Source: a virus. From it: 30,430 nt of DNA. Every line of letters begins with the position of its first letter. Position 1 is the stretch's first letter. This document shows, in pieces, positions 1 to 8,165 of the stretch. Made by a program: the position numbers and the translations under genes. The notes below the pieces were generated by a model that saw only the letters and a program-made list of their open reading frames with translations, searched no databases and was not told the DNA's origin. Where the stretch lies: positions 1-30,430 of IMG/VR virus record IMGVR_UViG_3300008267_000325. One strand, given 5' to 3'.

Positions 1-554
1 GGAGAAAGAGCATTTGAAATTAATCCACCAACTGCTCCTCCAATTCCTCCACCAATTAAATTAGCCAAATTATTAGCTGTATTTTGAGTGGCGTTGTTAC
101 TAGATAAGGTCAAGCCCACAGCATCAAAAGTATACTGTTCAGATCTATAAACCTCATATAAAGCATTGATACCTTCAATTCCTGAACTTCCAGTTGTCCC
201 TGCAATAGTAATGGTTTCTAGCTCTTCTCCCCAGTATTGTAAAGAGAAGCCTCCTTTGGTTTTAGTTGGGGTGACGGACTTGGTGCTTTTAATTGTTAAG
301 CTCTCTGGATTAACAAACATCTTTACAACGCCCATATTGGGTACAAACCAATGAATTAAATGGCGCTTGCTAGTGGGTGGGGTAGTGGCTCCGTAGGGTA
401 CTTTAGAAAATGGTAATCCAACGTCTGAAGCTGGAACGTTGGGGGCGCTAAAGCCTTTAGAAGAAGAGCCTCCGGAAAGGGCGCTTGTAAGATCGTTAAG
501 ACTATTGGTCGCTTTATCTAAAAATTTACCTGATTTATCTAAAAAATTTACCAT
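1..554 (-). CDS. Baseplate/tail hub-like virion protein (partial, N-terminal part)
   Basis: The reading frame starts at an ATG at 554 and stays open to the window edge, so about 184 N-terminal residues are visible and the C-terminus is missing. The N-terminus is a flexible Ser/Gly/Lys stretch (residues 1-60). It is followed by a compact beta-rich domain containing FVNPESLTI, TKTKGGFSLQYWGEEL and TITIAGTTG, and then a Gly-rich helix (LIGGGIGGAVGG). Similar 'NPQS..., TKGGW..EEWG' blocks occur near the N-terminus of proteins encoded just after the tape measure in contractile-tailed phages, where the products belong to the baseplate hub or tail tip. It begins 15 bases after the stop of the tape-measure candidate, probably in the same transcript. 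The ribosome site is weak (AGAG). The hub assignment is inferred from gene order and this motif only. Confidence 0.6.
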   Translation of the reverse strand, partial: MVNFLDKSGKFLDKATNSLNDLTSALSGGSSSKGFSAPNVPASDVGLPFSKVPYGATTPPTSKRHLIHWFVPNMGVVKMFVNPESLTIKSTKSVTPTKTKGGFSLQYWGEELETITIAGTTGSSGIEGINALYEVYRSEQYTFDAVGLTLSSNNATQNTANNLANLIGGGIGGAVGGLISNALS

Positions 555-569
555 TTAATTACTCTATTT

Positions 570-2609
570 TTATGAACTTGATGTTGGTAAAGCGAGGCTA
601 GCTCCGGCTGCGGAGGCGGCTTGAACTATACTTTGCTTTATATCTGATAGCTTTCCTTCCATTTTTGCTTCATATTTTTGCTGACAGTCAAGGCACCTGA
701 ATGGAATTGCGTCAATTTGGCTTCCAGAACCTCCGCTAACAGCTCCCTGAGCAGAGGTTGACGCTGAGGTTGAAGTAGGAGCTCCTACCGCAGCAACTGC
801 TCTTACTGGAGCTTTTAGACCATCAGAAGTGGACGCTGCGGCATCTGACTTTATACTAGCTATTCCTTTTTTTAAACCATCAGTCATTAGATCGACAACT
901 GGTTTAAATATGGAAATCAATTCTTTCTTATAAGTCTCGGCACTTTTCTCTGCAGTTGCTCTAGAGAGGTCTGGTCCATAGGTGCCACGCTGAGTTATGT
1001 CAGTAGCTTGTTGCTCTAAATCGTTAAATTTACCAACCTTTGTCTTAAACTCTTCTCCGGGTGCATTTCCACGAAACCTTTCTGCCATAGCATAAGCTGA
1101 TGGAGCTGCATCGGCTGTAGCTTGCATTTCAGCCAATTTTTCCATTGAATCATATCCAAAGGCGCGAGATAGACCTAATCTTCCTTCAGCAGTCACTTTC
1201 GTTAAAGAGTCTGTAGCGTCAATTGTATCACGCTCACCTACATTTCTTCTTGCCATACCCTCAAGCATTCTAGAAGCCTCTGTGTCACTTAAGCCCTTCC
1301 CCAAAGGAGTTGCCTGTAAAAGTCTTAATTGCTCTAATCTTTTACCAGCAGCTTCCGCCCCTCCGGATCTAGCATCGGCTAAGGTAACTATTTCTCCTAG
1401 CTGCTGCTGTAGGGCGTCTTGCATCTTGGAAAAAACTTCTCCTCCCCTACCTTCTGTAAACATGGATTCAATTTCAAAGGCACCTTCGGCACCTCCAGGA
1501 CCACCAGTCAATTCAGAAATCCACATTTTTTGAGACATGGTTAATTGACCTAAATTTTGAGTAAATTTAGTGGATAAATTTGCTGCATTTTCGGCGCTTA
1601 AACCAGACTCTCTTAATCTTTTAGAAAGGTTGGACATTGGCCCCAATAAACTTTGAGCATTATCACCCATAAGTTGAAGACCGGCGGATACACTTCCAAC
1701 ATTTCTAACCATTTGATCATAAGATAAGCCAGCAATATCTGCAGCCGTTCTTAAGCTAGCGGCAAACTTCATAGCTTTAGTGGCGTTTTCTTGACCGGCA
1801 AGAGTGTCAACATTGGACTGTTCTTTAAGAGTCCTTAGAGCGCCCATAATTGATTCTGAAGATACGCCAGCACCTTCAGCAACTTCTTGTACAGAGGTTA
1901 TTAAACTTCTATTTTTTTGAGTACCAGCTTCGGTGGCAGATACTACGCCACCTAAGGCTCCCTTTAAACTACTTAATGAATTAACTAATCTATATGTTTC
2001 ATCAACATTTCCGGTAGTGAGAGCAGATTCCCTTATTTGTTGAAAAGTATCTTGGACTAGGGCTGCCTGCCCCATTCTATCTTTTCCAAGAGATTCTCTA
2101 AATTGAGACCTCTCTCCTCTTGCCTCAGCTCCAGTGGCTAAAACTTGAAGTAAGCTTCTGGCGATGGCTGCTTGTTCTGCCGCCCTCTGAGTAAATTCTA
2201 CTCCCTTAGGTAATATTCCGCCTAAAAACATTTGAGCTGGGTCTTTAGCGTCCGCCAATTTTTGATAATTGGCACGCTCCGACATCATTCCGGGAGATAG
2301 TCCAGAGTATCCATAATTAGCGAATGGATCTGTTTTACTTCCACCAATAAGCATGCCTAAGGCAAATGGAGCTACGGTTGGATAATTAGAATAAGCTCCA
2401 ATTGCCTTTGATGTACCCGATTCCATAGATCCAGACCCGCTGACCCTATCTGCAACACCTCTATTAGAAACAATTTGAGAAAGTACAACCGTCAATTGTT
2501 CAAGCCTACCGCCCATTAACTGTAAAGTATCGGTAATTTTACTTGTTTCCGTTGATGAAAAAGTAGGCTCTTTAGCAGGTTCAGTAGTAGTGGTGGTAGT
2601 TGGCGCCAT
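570..2609 (-). CDS. Probable tail tape measure protein
   Basis: This is a 679-residue, Ala/Gly/Gln/Ser-rich, mostly helical protein with no enzyme motif. A Thr-rich N-terminus leads into long helical segments with many Met-Ala and Gln-Leu repeats. Near the C-terminus there is an isolated FRCLDCQQK motif (CxxC), then a helix and a low-complexity Ala/Ser tail. The position is the main argument: it comes directly after the tube gene and the frameshifted chaperone pair, where the tape measure sits in nearly all long-tailed phages. Tape measures set tail length at roughly 1.5 angstrom per residue, which would predict a tail of about 100 nm. The ATG at 2609 has an A-rich leader with no Shine-Dalgarno sequence, so it may rely on translation arriving from the chaperone gene 17 bases upstream. 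A different tail-interior protein is possible. Confidence 0.65.
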   Translation of the reverse strand: MAPTTTTTTEPAKEPTFSSTETSKITDTLQLMGGRLEQLTVVLSQIVSNRGVADRVSGSGSMESGTSKAIGAYSNYPTVAPFALGMLIGGSKTDPFANYGYSGLSPGMMSERANYQKLADAKDPAQMFLGGILPKGVEFTQRAAEQAAIARSLLQVLATGAEARGERSQFRESLGKDRMGQAALVQDTFQQIRESALTTGNVDETYRLVNSLSSLKGALGGVVSATEAGTQKNRSLITSVQEVAEGAGVSSESIMGALRTLKEQSNVDTLAGQENATKAMKFAASLRTAADIAGLSYDQMVRNVGSVSAGLQLMGDNAQSLLGPMSNLSKRLRESGLSAENAANLSTKFTQNLGQLTMSQKMWISELTGGPGGAEGAFEIESMFTEGRGGEVFSKMQDALQQQLGEIVTLADARSGGAEAAGKRLEQLRLLQATPLGKGLSDTEASRMLEGMARRNVGERDTIDATDSLTKVTAEGRLGLSRAFGYDSMEKLAEMQATADAAPSAYAMAERFRGNAPGEEFKTKVGKFNDLEQQATDITQRGTYGPDLSRATAEKSAETYKKELISIFKPVVDLMTDGLKKGIASIKSDAAASTSDGLKAPVRAVAAVGAPTSTSASTSAQGAVSGGSGSQIDAIPFRCLDCQQKYEAKMEGKLSDIKQSIVQAASAAGASLALPTSSS

Positions 2610-2626
2610 GTTTTTATTTTTTTATA

Positions 2627-2974
2627 TTATTGTATTTTTTTATGCCTTCTTCTCTTTAAAGATGTCTTATTTTCCGTATTTTTTCTAGAACTTTTAACAA
2701 TTTCAAGAGATTTCTCAAACGCTTCATCAGAGCTTTCGATTGTATTATTATCTTTATCAAGAATTTTACTTAACATAGCCGGATTAGCGAATCCGCCTAT
2801 CAAATAGGCGTGGTTTTTTTGAAATTCAATATTTTCTTTTCTGTCTTCTATCCAGCTATTAAACATCCAAGATCTTTGAACCGGATCCATCTCTGTAATT
2901 AAAGGATCATCTGGCATGACTCCAAAAGTTTTACAAAGATACCAAATAAACTTATGATCCGGCTCAGTTACTAT
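2627..2974 (-). CDS. Tail assembly chaperone, frameshift-expressed C-terminal part (lambda GT-like)
   Basis: This frame is entered by a -1 shift at the end of the preceding chaperone gene. It is open from 2974 to the TAA at 2627-2629 and adds 115 residues, giving a fusion of about 317 residues spanning 3579-2627. The first residues after the shift read IVTEPDHKFIWYLCKTFGV and lead into MPDDPLITEMDPVQRSWMF. An ATG exists at 2917 (96 residues), but starting there would cut off the conserved-looking YLCKTFGV part and it has no good ribosome site. In lambda, the analogous T segment is made only as the G-T fusion and recruits tail tube subunits to the tape measure. The order tube, G, T, tape measure matches that arrangement. 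The C-terminus is strongly basic (KRRRHKK). Confidence 0.85.
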   Translation of the reverse strand: MVTEPDHKFIWYLCKTFGVMPDDPLITEMDPVQRSWMFNSWIEDRKENIEFQKNHAYLIGGFANPAMLSKILDKDNNTIESSDEAFEKSLEIVKSSRKNTENKTSLKRRRHKKIQ

Positions 2975-3579
2975 TTTTTTAGTTCTTCAGATACCTGTTC
3001 CAAATCTTCTGTTGTTTTAATGGAAAATTTTTCTTTAATTTCTTTATTTAGCAATAGATACTCTTGATAGATTCTTTCTACTACAACTTCATCTAACTCA
3101 TCAAGAAAGTTTAGTTTAGCCTGAAGAGAATCATCTCCTAAAAACATATCGACTTCTATATCAGAAACAAAGGTAATGGCTCTAGATAGGATTTGCCTTC
3201 TAATTTCAAAAGGAAACTCTATTGTACCATCAAATTTCATTGCTTCCGCAAGGGCTTGTCTATTATGTTTATTTTTTAAAGATTGAACGACGAACTTAGT
3301 CTCTCCAATTTGGATTTCTCTACTCAATTGAGTCATGCCACAAAGAATTTCGATTCTTTTCTTTGCACCTTCTGAAATTTTATCTTGTTGAAGGTTTTGG
3401 GCATTTCTCGTTCTTAGATGCTCCCTATAATCAATTTCAGATGATTGAGGCATGTGCTGAGTAGCACTTGCACTATGAGAATAATGCTGATGATCTTGCT
3501 CGCTATAATCATCAACCACAAATTCCCTCATTGGTTGTTGGTATGTCTTAGAGCCTATTGCACTACTAATCTTTGCCAT
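2971..3579 (-). CDS. Tail assembly chaperone (lambda G-like)
   Basis: This 202-residue protein starts at an ATG preceded by a strong AAGGAGAG ribosome site and ends in LKK-stop at the slippery sequence. The N-terminus (about 1-75) is polar and probably disordered, rich in His, Gln and Ser. The remainder is helical and acidic, including a segment resembling tail chaperones and T4-type structural helpers: a beta strand (TKFVVQSLKNK), then helices (ALAEAMKF, IRRQILSRAITFV, LNFLDELDEVVVERIYQEYLLL). Proteins of this type bind the tape measure and keep it soluble until the tube polymerises around it. It lies between the tube gene and the tape measure and probably gives two products, this short one in excess and the frameshifted fusion. 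Confidence 0.8.
   Translation of the reverse strand: MAKISSAIGSKTYQQPMREFVVDDYSEQDHQHYSHSASATQHMPQSSEIDYREHLRTRNAQNLQQDKISEGAKKRIEILCGMTQLSREIQIGETKFVVQSLKNKHNRQALAEAMKFDGTIEFPFEIRRQILSRAITFVSDIEVDMFLGDDSLQAKLNFLDELDEVVVERIYQEYLLLNKEIKEKFSIKTTEDLEQVSEELKK
2974..2980 (-). promoter_or_regulatory. Programmed -1 ribosomal frameshift site (A AAA AAA)
   Basis: Seven A residues on the minus strand overlap the final codons of the first chaperone, read CTA AAA AAA TAG. This is the canonical X XXY YYZ slippery heptamer in the correct phase, followed at once by a stop codon. Slipping back one base turns AAA TAG into ATA GTA and opens the second chaperone frame. A possible upstream helper is an AGG about 13 bases before the site. 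A possible downstream stimulator is the 7-base pair of complements CCGGATC (2962-2956) and GATCCGG (2887-2881), with a long loop. Both helpers are speculative; the heptamer and its phase are seen directly. Confidence 0.87.
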
Positions 3580-3652
3580 CTTACTCTCCTTTAAAATTTT
3601 AAATAATTTAAATCTAAATGATATATATCTTAATTATTTAAGATTTAAAATT

Positions 3653-3686
3653 AAAGAGCAATTACTCAAAAGAATAATCGCCCTTT
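3653..3686 (-). terminator. Hairpin between tail tube and chaperone genes (terminator or attenuator)
   Basis: On the minus strand a 15-base left arm (AAAGGGCGATTATTC) pairs with GAGTAATTGCTCTTT around a TTTT loop, using three G-U pairs and no mismatch. It lies 27 bases after the tube stop codon. The following bases are AATTTTAAATC, a modest U tract, so it may be a leaky terminator or an RNA-stabilising end. The expected result is high expression of tube and sheath with reduced read-through into the chaperones, which are needed in low amount. Confidence 0.65.
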
Positions 3687-3712
3687 TAAATTAATTATAT
3701 TTTTATATAATA

Positions 3713-4354
3713 TCAGAAGAGATCGTCGCCAGCTAAATCAATTAGACCAGGGGCATCGAGGGCACCTCTACGACCGCCAACATCAGCTTGTTTCTCATAT
3801 CCGCCTGGATCAACGAAAGTAGGAATGTTTCTGGGCGTAATAAGGTCTCCAACAGGAGAGCCATTTCCTAAGAAGCTATAAATAAATTCTACAGAAAAAG
3901 ACATGTTTTCGCTAACGATCCAGTCAGTAGAGTTATACTTATATCCAATTTTGGTAATCCAGCAATTTTTTAAAACTGTAGTAACCCAATTGCTACTATC
4001 TTCAGATTGCTGGTCGATCACATGGATATCGAAAGGATATCTTTGAGATCCGACGTGAATGAAGCTTCTTCCAAAGGCTTGAGCAGCTCTCATTTTATCA
4101 AATCTAGTTCTGGTTGCACTTACGGTATAAGTTACTGGTTTGCTAGGTGCAGAATCAACTGTGCCGTCAGTACCAACTTCATATACTTGTTTTACTTCCC
4201 TATTCTCATCAATGCTTAAATCTTGAATCGCTCCAACAGGAGTGTTACCAACCATAATAAGAATATTGGTGCTTAAGGCAGTGCTGGTTTTGTTTTTACC
4301 GTTTGGTAAAGTTAATGTAGATTGAGTGTTAATTCCGGATGATATTGTTGCCAT
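3713..4354 (-). CDS. Tail tube protein
   Basis: This 213-residue protein follows the sheath gene by 26 bases and has an AAGGAAA ribosome site. After a flexible N-terminus it shows a beta-sandwich pattern typical of myophage tube subunits: ILIMVGNTPVGAIQDLSIDENREV, then a GTDGTVDSAP loop, VTYTVSATRTRF, and WVTTVLKNCWITKIGYKYNS with ENMSFSVEFIYSF near the end. The 'VGAIQDLSIDENR...EVG' and 'S.T..R.RFD' blocks are characteristic of T4 gp19-like and similar tubes. The C-terminal 30 residues are Gly/Asp-rich and probably disordered. Subunits stack as hexamers inside the sheath. Neighbours on both sides (sheath upstream, chaperones and tape measure downstream) agree with this. Confidence 0.85.
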   Translation of the reverse strand: MATISSGINTQSTLTLPNGKNKTSTALSTNILIMVGNTPVGAIQDLSIDENREVKQVYEVGTDGTVDSAPSKPVTYTVSATRTRFDKMRAAQAFGRSFIHVGSQRYPFDIHVIDQQSEDSSNWVTTVLKNCWITKIGYKYNSTDWIVSENMSFSVEFIYSFLGNGSPVGDLITPRNIPTFVDPGGYEKQADVGGRRGALDAPGLIDLAGDDLF

Positions 4355-4380
4355 AAAATAATTTCCTTATTATTAAATCT

Positions 4381-7149
4381 TTAAATTAACCCAACACCAA
4401 CTTTAATATAAATCCAATTGACTGGGTAAGTGGGCTGAACCTTGACGGTAACATTCCATTGCCTTGGATCAGAGGCATCTCTTTGGACGGTTAAGTTTGC
4501 ATAGGCGGTAATTAGACCTTGACTGACAAAGGAATTTAGAGCGCTAATTGCCTGGGCTACCAAGGTAACCTGAGTTGTTTTGCTTTCAGCTTGACCAATG
4601 TAGCCAGCAAAGCTGCTTCTTAGGGTCTTAGCAATCCTATCACGAATAAAGATGATGCTAATCTCCTGCTCTTCAGCAAATCCGCTTTGAGAGGTGGTTA
4701 TGCCCCAAACAACCCTACCGCCACCAGAAACTGGCTGTAGGGTACATACGCCAGAAGAAGCTAAAGATTCTAGAGTTAATTGAGAGTAAAGCTTGTCTCT
4801 TAAGATTGAGAATCCGGAAAGAATCTTGTTGGTGAGAGGAACTTCAACTCTTGGCTGGGCTGACATGTGACCGGCAGCGGCGGCGGCAATATAGAAACCG
4901 TCAACGAGAGCATTGCTGGTCCCAGCTTGAACTACTATTTGATCTGGATAGAAGTATACGCATCTGTAGGTGGAGCCAAAGGCGTCTGATACGGAGTAAT
5001 TAGCAATGTCTTCTCCATCAAGAACCTCTCCAGGATTATCTCCTTGAATGCCTTCTAGAATGCCGATGTCTTCAACGGCTACGGGCTCATTTGTCCCATC
5101 AGAAGAGGAGCCAATAAGATTTACTGGCTTTAATCCAGCAATTGCTCCAGTAAACAAAACTCTCTCTTTTCTATTGCGAATGCTGCTCATTGATAAGCAG
5201 TGAGCGAGGGCGTTTTGGAAAATTACAGAGATGGTTGATTTGGGCAATGGAACAACTATATCAACATTTACTTTCTCTAGAGTCTCAAGGGCATCAATCC
5301 AACCGGGATCGTAAAAGTCCTTATCTTTATTATCAACAAAGCTAACTCTTAAAGAGTTTCCATCTGGAACAACGTCTTGAGTTACGACGACGTAATAGCT
5401 ATCTAAATCTGGGTCTAAGATAGAGTAATTTAATGAGCTTTCATGCTCTACAGATTTTTTAATTTCCAATCTGCCATTGACATCTAAATTAGAGACTTCC
5501 CAGATCCCTTGAACATCTCCAGCAGAGACGATTTCTATTTTAGCGCCAAGCGTTATGATGGCTGCGTCAAATGGAGCATCATTTCTTCCCAAAAGAGCAT
5601 TTCTATTATCACTATTAACAATTATATAACCATCAGTGCTGGAATATCCGTCTCCTGTAACATTGGTTATAGGTAAATTTGTTAAAGGATCTACGGCACG
5701 TAAAACTAGTCCAGAGGTTACATTGGTTGATGGTTCATATGCATACTCTGACCCGTTTTGTATTACCGTACAATAAGCCTTTCCTGAATTTACAGAGTTT
5801 ATTCTATACTCAGCATTATTGCTAACGTTGCTAGAATCTTTAATTTTTAAAATTTTATTTACATATTTATTTGTAAAAGTAAATCCTGAAATTTCAAATA
5901 TGCCAGCCATTCCTGAATTTGGTGACGCGGTGTTTCTAGAAATCTCTCCATTAAAGCCAAACTTAATAGTGGCATTATTTTCATAATTTTTAATTACAGA
6001 ATAGCTAAACTCTTCTCCAAAAATAAATGCAGATAGATCTTCATCAACTGTATAGAAAGGTGTTTTATTGGGGGTAACTTGCTTTTCTTCGTTGCTGGTA
6101 TTGGTTACAAAGAAGTGAACTTGAGAATCTAGATCTGGTTGATATCCAAGTGGTAGGGGAAAGATAAAATCATCTTCGCTTAAAGAGTTAGATTGTACAG
6201 AATCTGAAACTTTAACATAAGTTCTTCTTGGCATTGGGGGCTTGCATTGCAAGGCGACGATAGATGATGCTTGGTTAGCAAAGGCTAATTGAGCTCCTAA
6301 GCTTAAAGTGTTATCAGTGCTTGGAATACCGTAACGAAGGACCACGTCATTTAGAGCTTGTAACTGTATAGGATCGTTAATAAAACTTTCTGGTATGTAG
6401 GTAGCGGTTAAAGAGTCGTTAGGATTTAATTGATTGCTCTGAACCTTAACGGTAAAGGTATCTCCTATTCTTAGTAAATCTCCCGTTCCTTGATTGATGG
6501 CAAATTCTAAAAATCCATTATCTCTTTTTACGCCATCAGACATCCACACTACGTCATTGCCTAATGAATCTTTTTTTCTACCAGAAATGCTACCAACAGC
6601 GATAAACTTAGCTGTATTGATAATTGGGTTAGAGGAGCTATCCAATCTAACGTCAACGCATCTAATATTCCAAGTTTCTCTGGGAGCATTTTGACTAATT
6701 AAAGATAGGTCGGTCATGTACCCATCATGTTGAGGGGGTATATATTCAGAACCTCCAAAATCTTGGAGGAAGGCTCCCTGCATTTCAATCTTTCCGGTGG
6801 TAGGATCTAAGCGATAATCATATTTATTATCAAAGGGAAGTTCATTAATAGATTGCTCAATTCCAACTAGAGGGGCTCCATTTCTAAAAAGAGTTGTTCT
6901 ATTGGGAACAACGGGGAAGAGTCCAAGTGAAAAGCGTCTTCCATTAGGAACTCCAGAAGCTGTATAGTTTGGACCAAGACCATCTTTGGATTTTCCAATT
7001 GCATAAGAAACTAAAGTTTGATTGGTTATGCCTTCACCCATAATTGCAGGGACGCGTAAACCACCAGCAACCGCTGTGCCTCTTGAATCAGTTACCACAT
7101 CGGTAAATACGCCTGGAAGAACATTTGTTGCGCCTGGGATATTGCTCAT
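4381..7149 (-). CDS. Tail sheath protein
   Basis: At 922 residues this is long for a sheath subunit. The start ATG has an ACGGAGCG ribosome site. The N-terminus (ATNVLPGVFTDVV, AGGLRVPAIMGEG) matches the opening of sheath proteins, which lends a strand to the neighbouring subunit. The C-terminal part, from about residue 620, carries the conserved sheath core: VNVDIVVPLP, then GFYIAAAAAGHMSAQPR, LTNKILSGF and GVCTLQPVSGGGRVVWGITT. It ends with EISIIFIRDRIAKTLRSSFAGYIGQ and the final strand NVTVKVQPTYPVNWIYIKV. The middle, about residues 150-600, is a variable beta-rich insertion likely exposed on the tail surface. It identifies the phage as contractile-tailed. It is followed closely by the tube gene. 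Confidence 0.92.
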   Translation of the reverse strand: MSNIPGATNVLPGVFTDVVTDSRGTAVAGGLRVPAIMGEGITNQTLVSYAIGKSKDGLGPNYTASGVPNGRRFSLGLFPVVPNRTTLFRNGAPLVGIEQSINELPFDNKYDYRLDPTTGKIEMQGAFLQDFGGSEYIPPQHDGYMTDLSLISQNAPRETWNIRCVDVRLDSSSNPIINTAKFIAVGSISGRKKDSLGNDVVWMSDGVKRDNGFLEFAINQGTGDLLRIGDTFTVKVQSNQLNPNDSLTATYIPESFINDPIQLQALNDVVLRYGIPSTDNTLSLGAQLAFANQASSIVALQCKPPMPRRTYVKVSDSVQSNSLSEDDFIFPLPLGYQPDLDSQVHFFVTNTSNEEKQVTPNKTPFYTVDEDLSAFIFGEEFSYSVIKNYENNATIKFGFNGEISRNTASPNSGMAGIFEISGFTFTNKYVNKILKIKDSSNVSNNAEYRINSVNSGKAYCTVIQNGSEYAYEPSTNVTSGLVLRAVDPLTNLPITNVTGDGYSSTDGYIIVNSDNRNALLGRNDAPFDAAIITLGAKIEIVSAGDVQGIWEVSNLDVNGRLEIKKSVEHESSLNYSILDPDLDSYYVVVTQDVVPDGNSLRVSFVDNKDKDFYDPGWIDALETLEKVNVDIVVPLPKSTISVIFQNALAHCLSMSSIRNRKERVLFTGAIAGLKPVNLIGSSSDGTNEPVAVEDIGILEGIQGDNPGEVLDGEDIANYSVSDAFGSTYRCVYFYPDQIVVQAGTSNALVDGFYIAAAAAGHMSAQPRVEVPLTNKILSGFSILRDKLYSQLTLESLASSGVCTLQPVSGGGRVVWGITTSQSGFAEEQEISIIFIRDRIAKTLRSSFAGYIGQAESKTTQVTLVAQAISALNSFVSQGLITAYANLTVQRDASDPRQWNVTVKVQPTYPVNWIYIKVGVGLI

Positions 7150-7345
7150 TTTATCGCTCCGTTAAAATTTTTATATATATTGGTCATAATTTTTGATAAA
7201 TTTACCATATTTTGCCCGACTCTAGAGACATTAAATTAATCTTATTTAATATTTACATGGAGTTGTTATATATTGCAAAATATTTACTTGCTTTTGCACA
7301 AAGAGATATTTTATTATGCATAGTTTTTATAGATGAAAAAAATAA
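7150..7345 (-). other. AT-rich leader upstream of the sheath gene
   Basis: This 196-base gap is the longest non-coding stretch in the window and precedes one of the most strongly expressed late genes, so a late promoter is expected here. On the minus strand it holds two copies of GTAAATATT and two of CAATATATA. A T4-like late motif TATAAATA lies just outside, at 7358-7351, inside the preceding gene. None of these is convincing in such AT-rich sequence. The only firm element is the ACGGAGCG ribosome site next to the sheath start. Confidence 0.3.
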
Positions 7346-8140
7346 TTACATATTTATAATACTTTCCGCAAGCGAAACTTTAGTATTAATAGTAAAGTTG
7401 GGATCTACTGGATTAGAATCTGGGCTCTCTACATTTGCCAAATCTACGGAAAATACTATTGTATCAATAATATTTTTGATTGGAATCTCTCTTCTCCATT
7501 CGGTTCTAATATCTATGGTAAGAGTTTGTTTAAATAATTTATCATTTCTATCATCTGACTCTGATGGAGAGGAAATGCTTGGAGGCTTTACCATTACTCC
7601 AGCCTTGACGAGAGTATCAAACATAATGTCTGAAAAGCAGATGGCTAATAACTCTACCAAATCGTCTCTGGCTCGAAGAGATCTGGTAATTACATCAATA
7701 GATAATTGACCTTCCCAGATGCCAGCAAACAAAAATGATTTTGGGGTATTAATTATTTTTTTATTACCATTAGCATCTTCGTACACAGTAGACTCGTACA
7801 CCGTAGCTCCGCCTTCTCTATAAGCCGAAATTGGTACATATTTAAAGCTATTTGACTTTACTAAAATGGCTGGATAATAAATGCTCTCGTATCTAAAATA
7901 CTCTCCAATATACAATCTAGTTGTAGTGTTATCAAATAAGCCAGCATTTAGGGGAAGGTCTGTATGATCAATGGTTTTAGCAAAACCAAACTCATCTTTT
8001 ACATAATGATAATAGCTATCTTTAGAGAAAAAATCTCTTAAAATAGCTATGACAATTTCTTTTGGATAAACAACCGCAGAAGACTGTACAATATTATAAA
8101 TATTATAAAGGTCGCTGCGAAAGAAATTATTAGTTGCCAT
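7346..8140 (-). CDS. Probable tail terminator / neck protein
   Basis: This 264-residue protein is encoded between the fibre block and the sheath. The N-terminus is helical (LYNIYNIVQSSAVVYPKEIVIAILRDFF), followed by a beta-rich part with RLYIGEYFRYESIYYPAILVKS and FAGIWEGQLSIDVITRSLRARDDLVELLAI. The last pattern, a 'W.G...IDI.t.s...R..L..l' strand-helix, is common in phage tail terminator and tail completion proteins, which cap the last ring of the tube. The C-terminus adds another strand region with an ELRTEW-type motif (IDIRTEWRRE). The gene lies where many myophages place neck or terminator genes, just before sheath and tube. There is no visible Shine-Dalgarno sequence before the ATG. The assignment is by pattern and context rather than a clear family signature. 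Confidence 0.55.
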   Translation of the reverse strand: MATNNFFRSDLYNIYNIVQSSAVVYPKEIVIAILRDFFSKDSYYHYVKDEFGFAKTIDHTDLPLNAGLFDNTTTRLYIGEYFRYESIYYPAILVKSNSFKYVPISAYREGGATVYESTVYEDANGNKKIINTPKSFLFAGIWEGQLSIDVITRSLRARDDLVELLAICFSDIMFDTLVKAGVMVKPPSISSPSESDDRNDKLFKQTLTIDIRTEWRREIPIKNIIDTIVFSVDLANVESPDSNPVDPNFTINTKVSLAESIINM

Positions 8141-8165
8141 AATAGTATGGCAAATTATGCAGTTA

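Noticed and set aside
7351-7358. T4-like late promoter TATAAATA on the minus strand
   Set aside because: The motif also occurs inside coding sequence (near 8624 and 9133), so chance in AT-rich DNA explains it; it lies about 200 bases from the sheath start.
7212-7709. A 165-residue plus-strand open frame overlapping the tail terminator candidate
   Set aside because: It mostly overlaps a well-supported minus-strand gene, has no ribosome site and shows a low-complexity sequence with no recognisable fold pattern.
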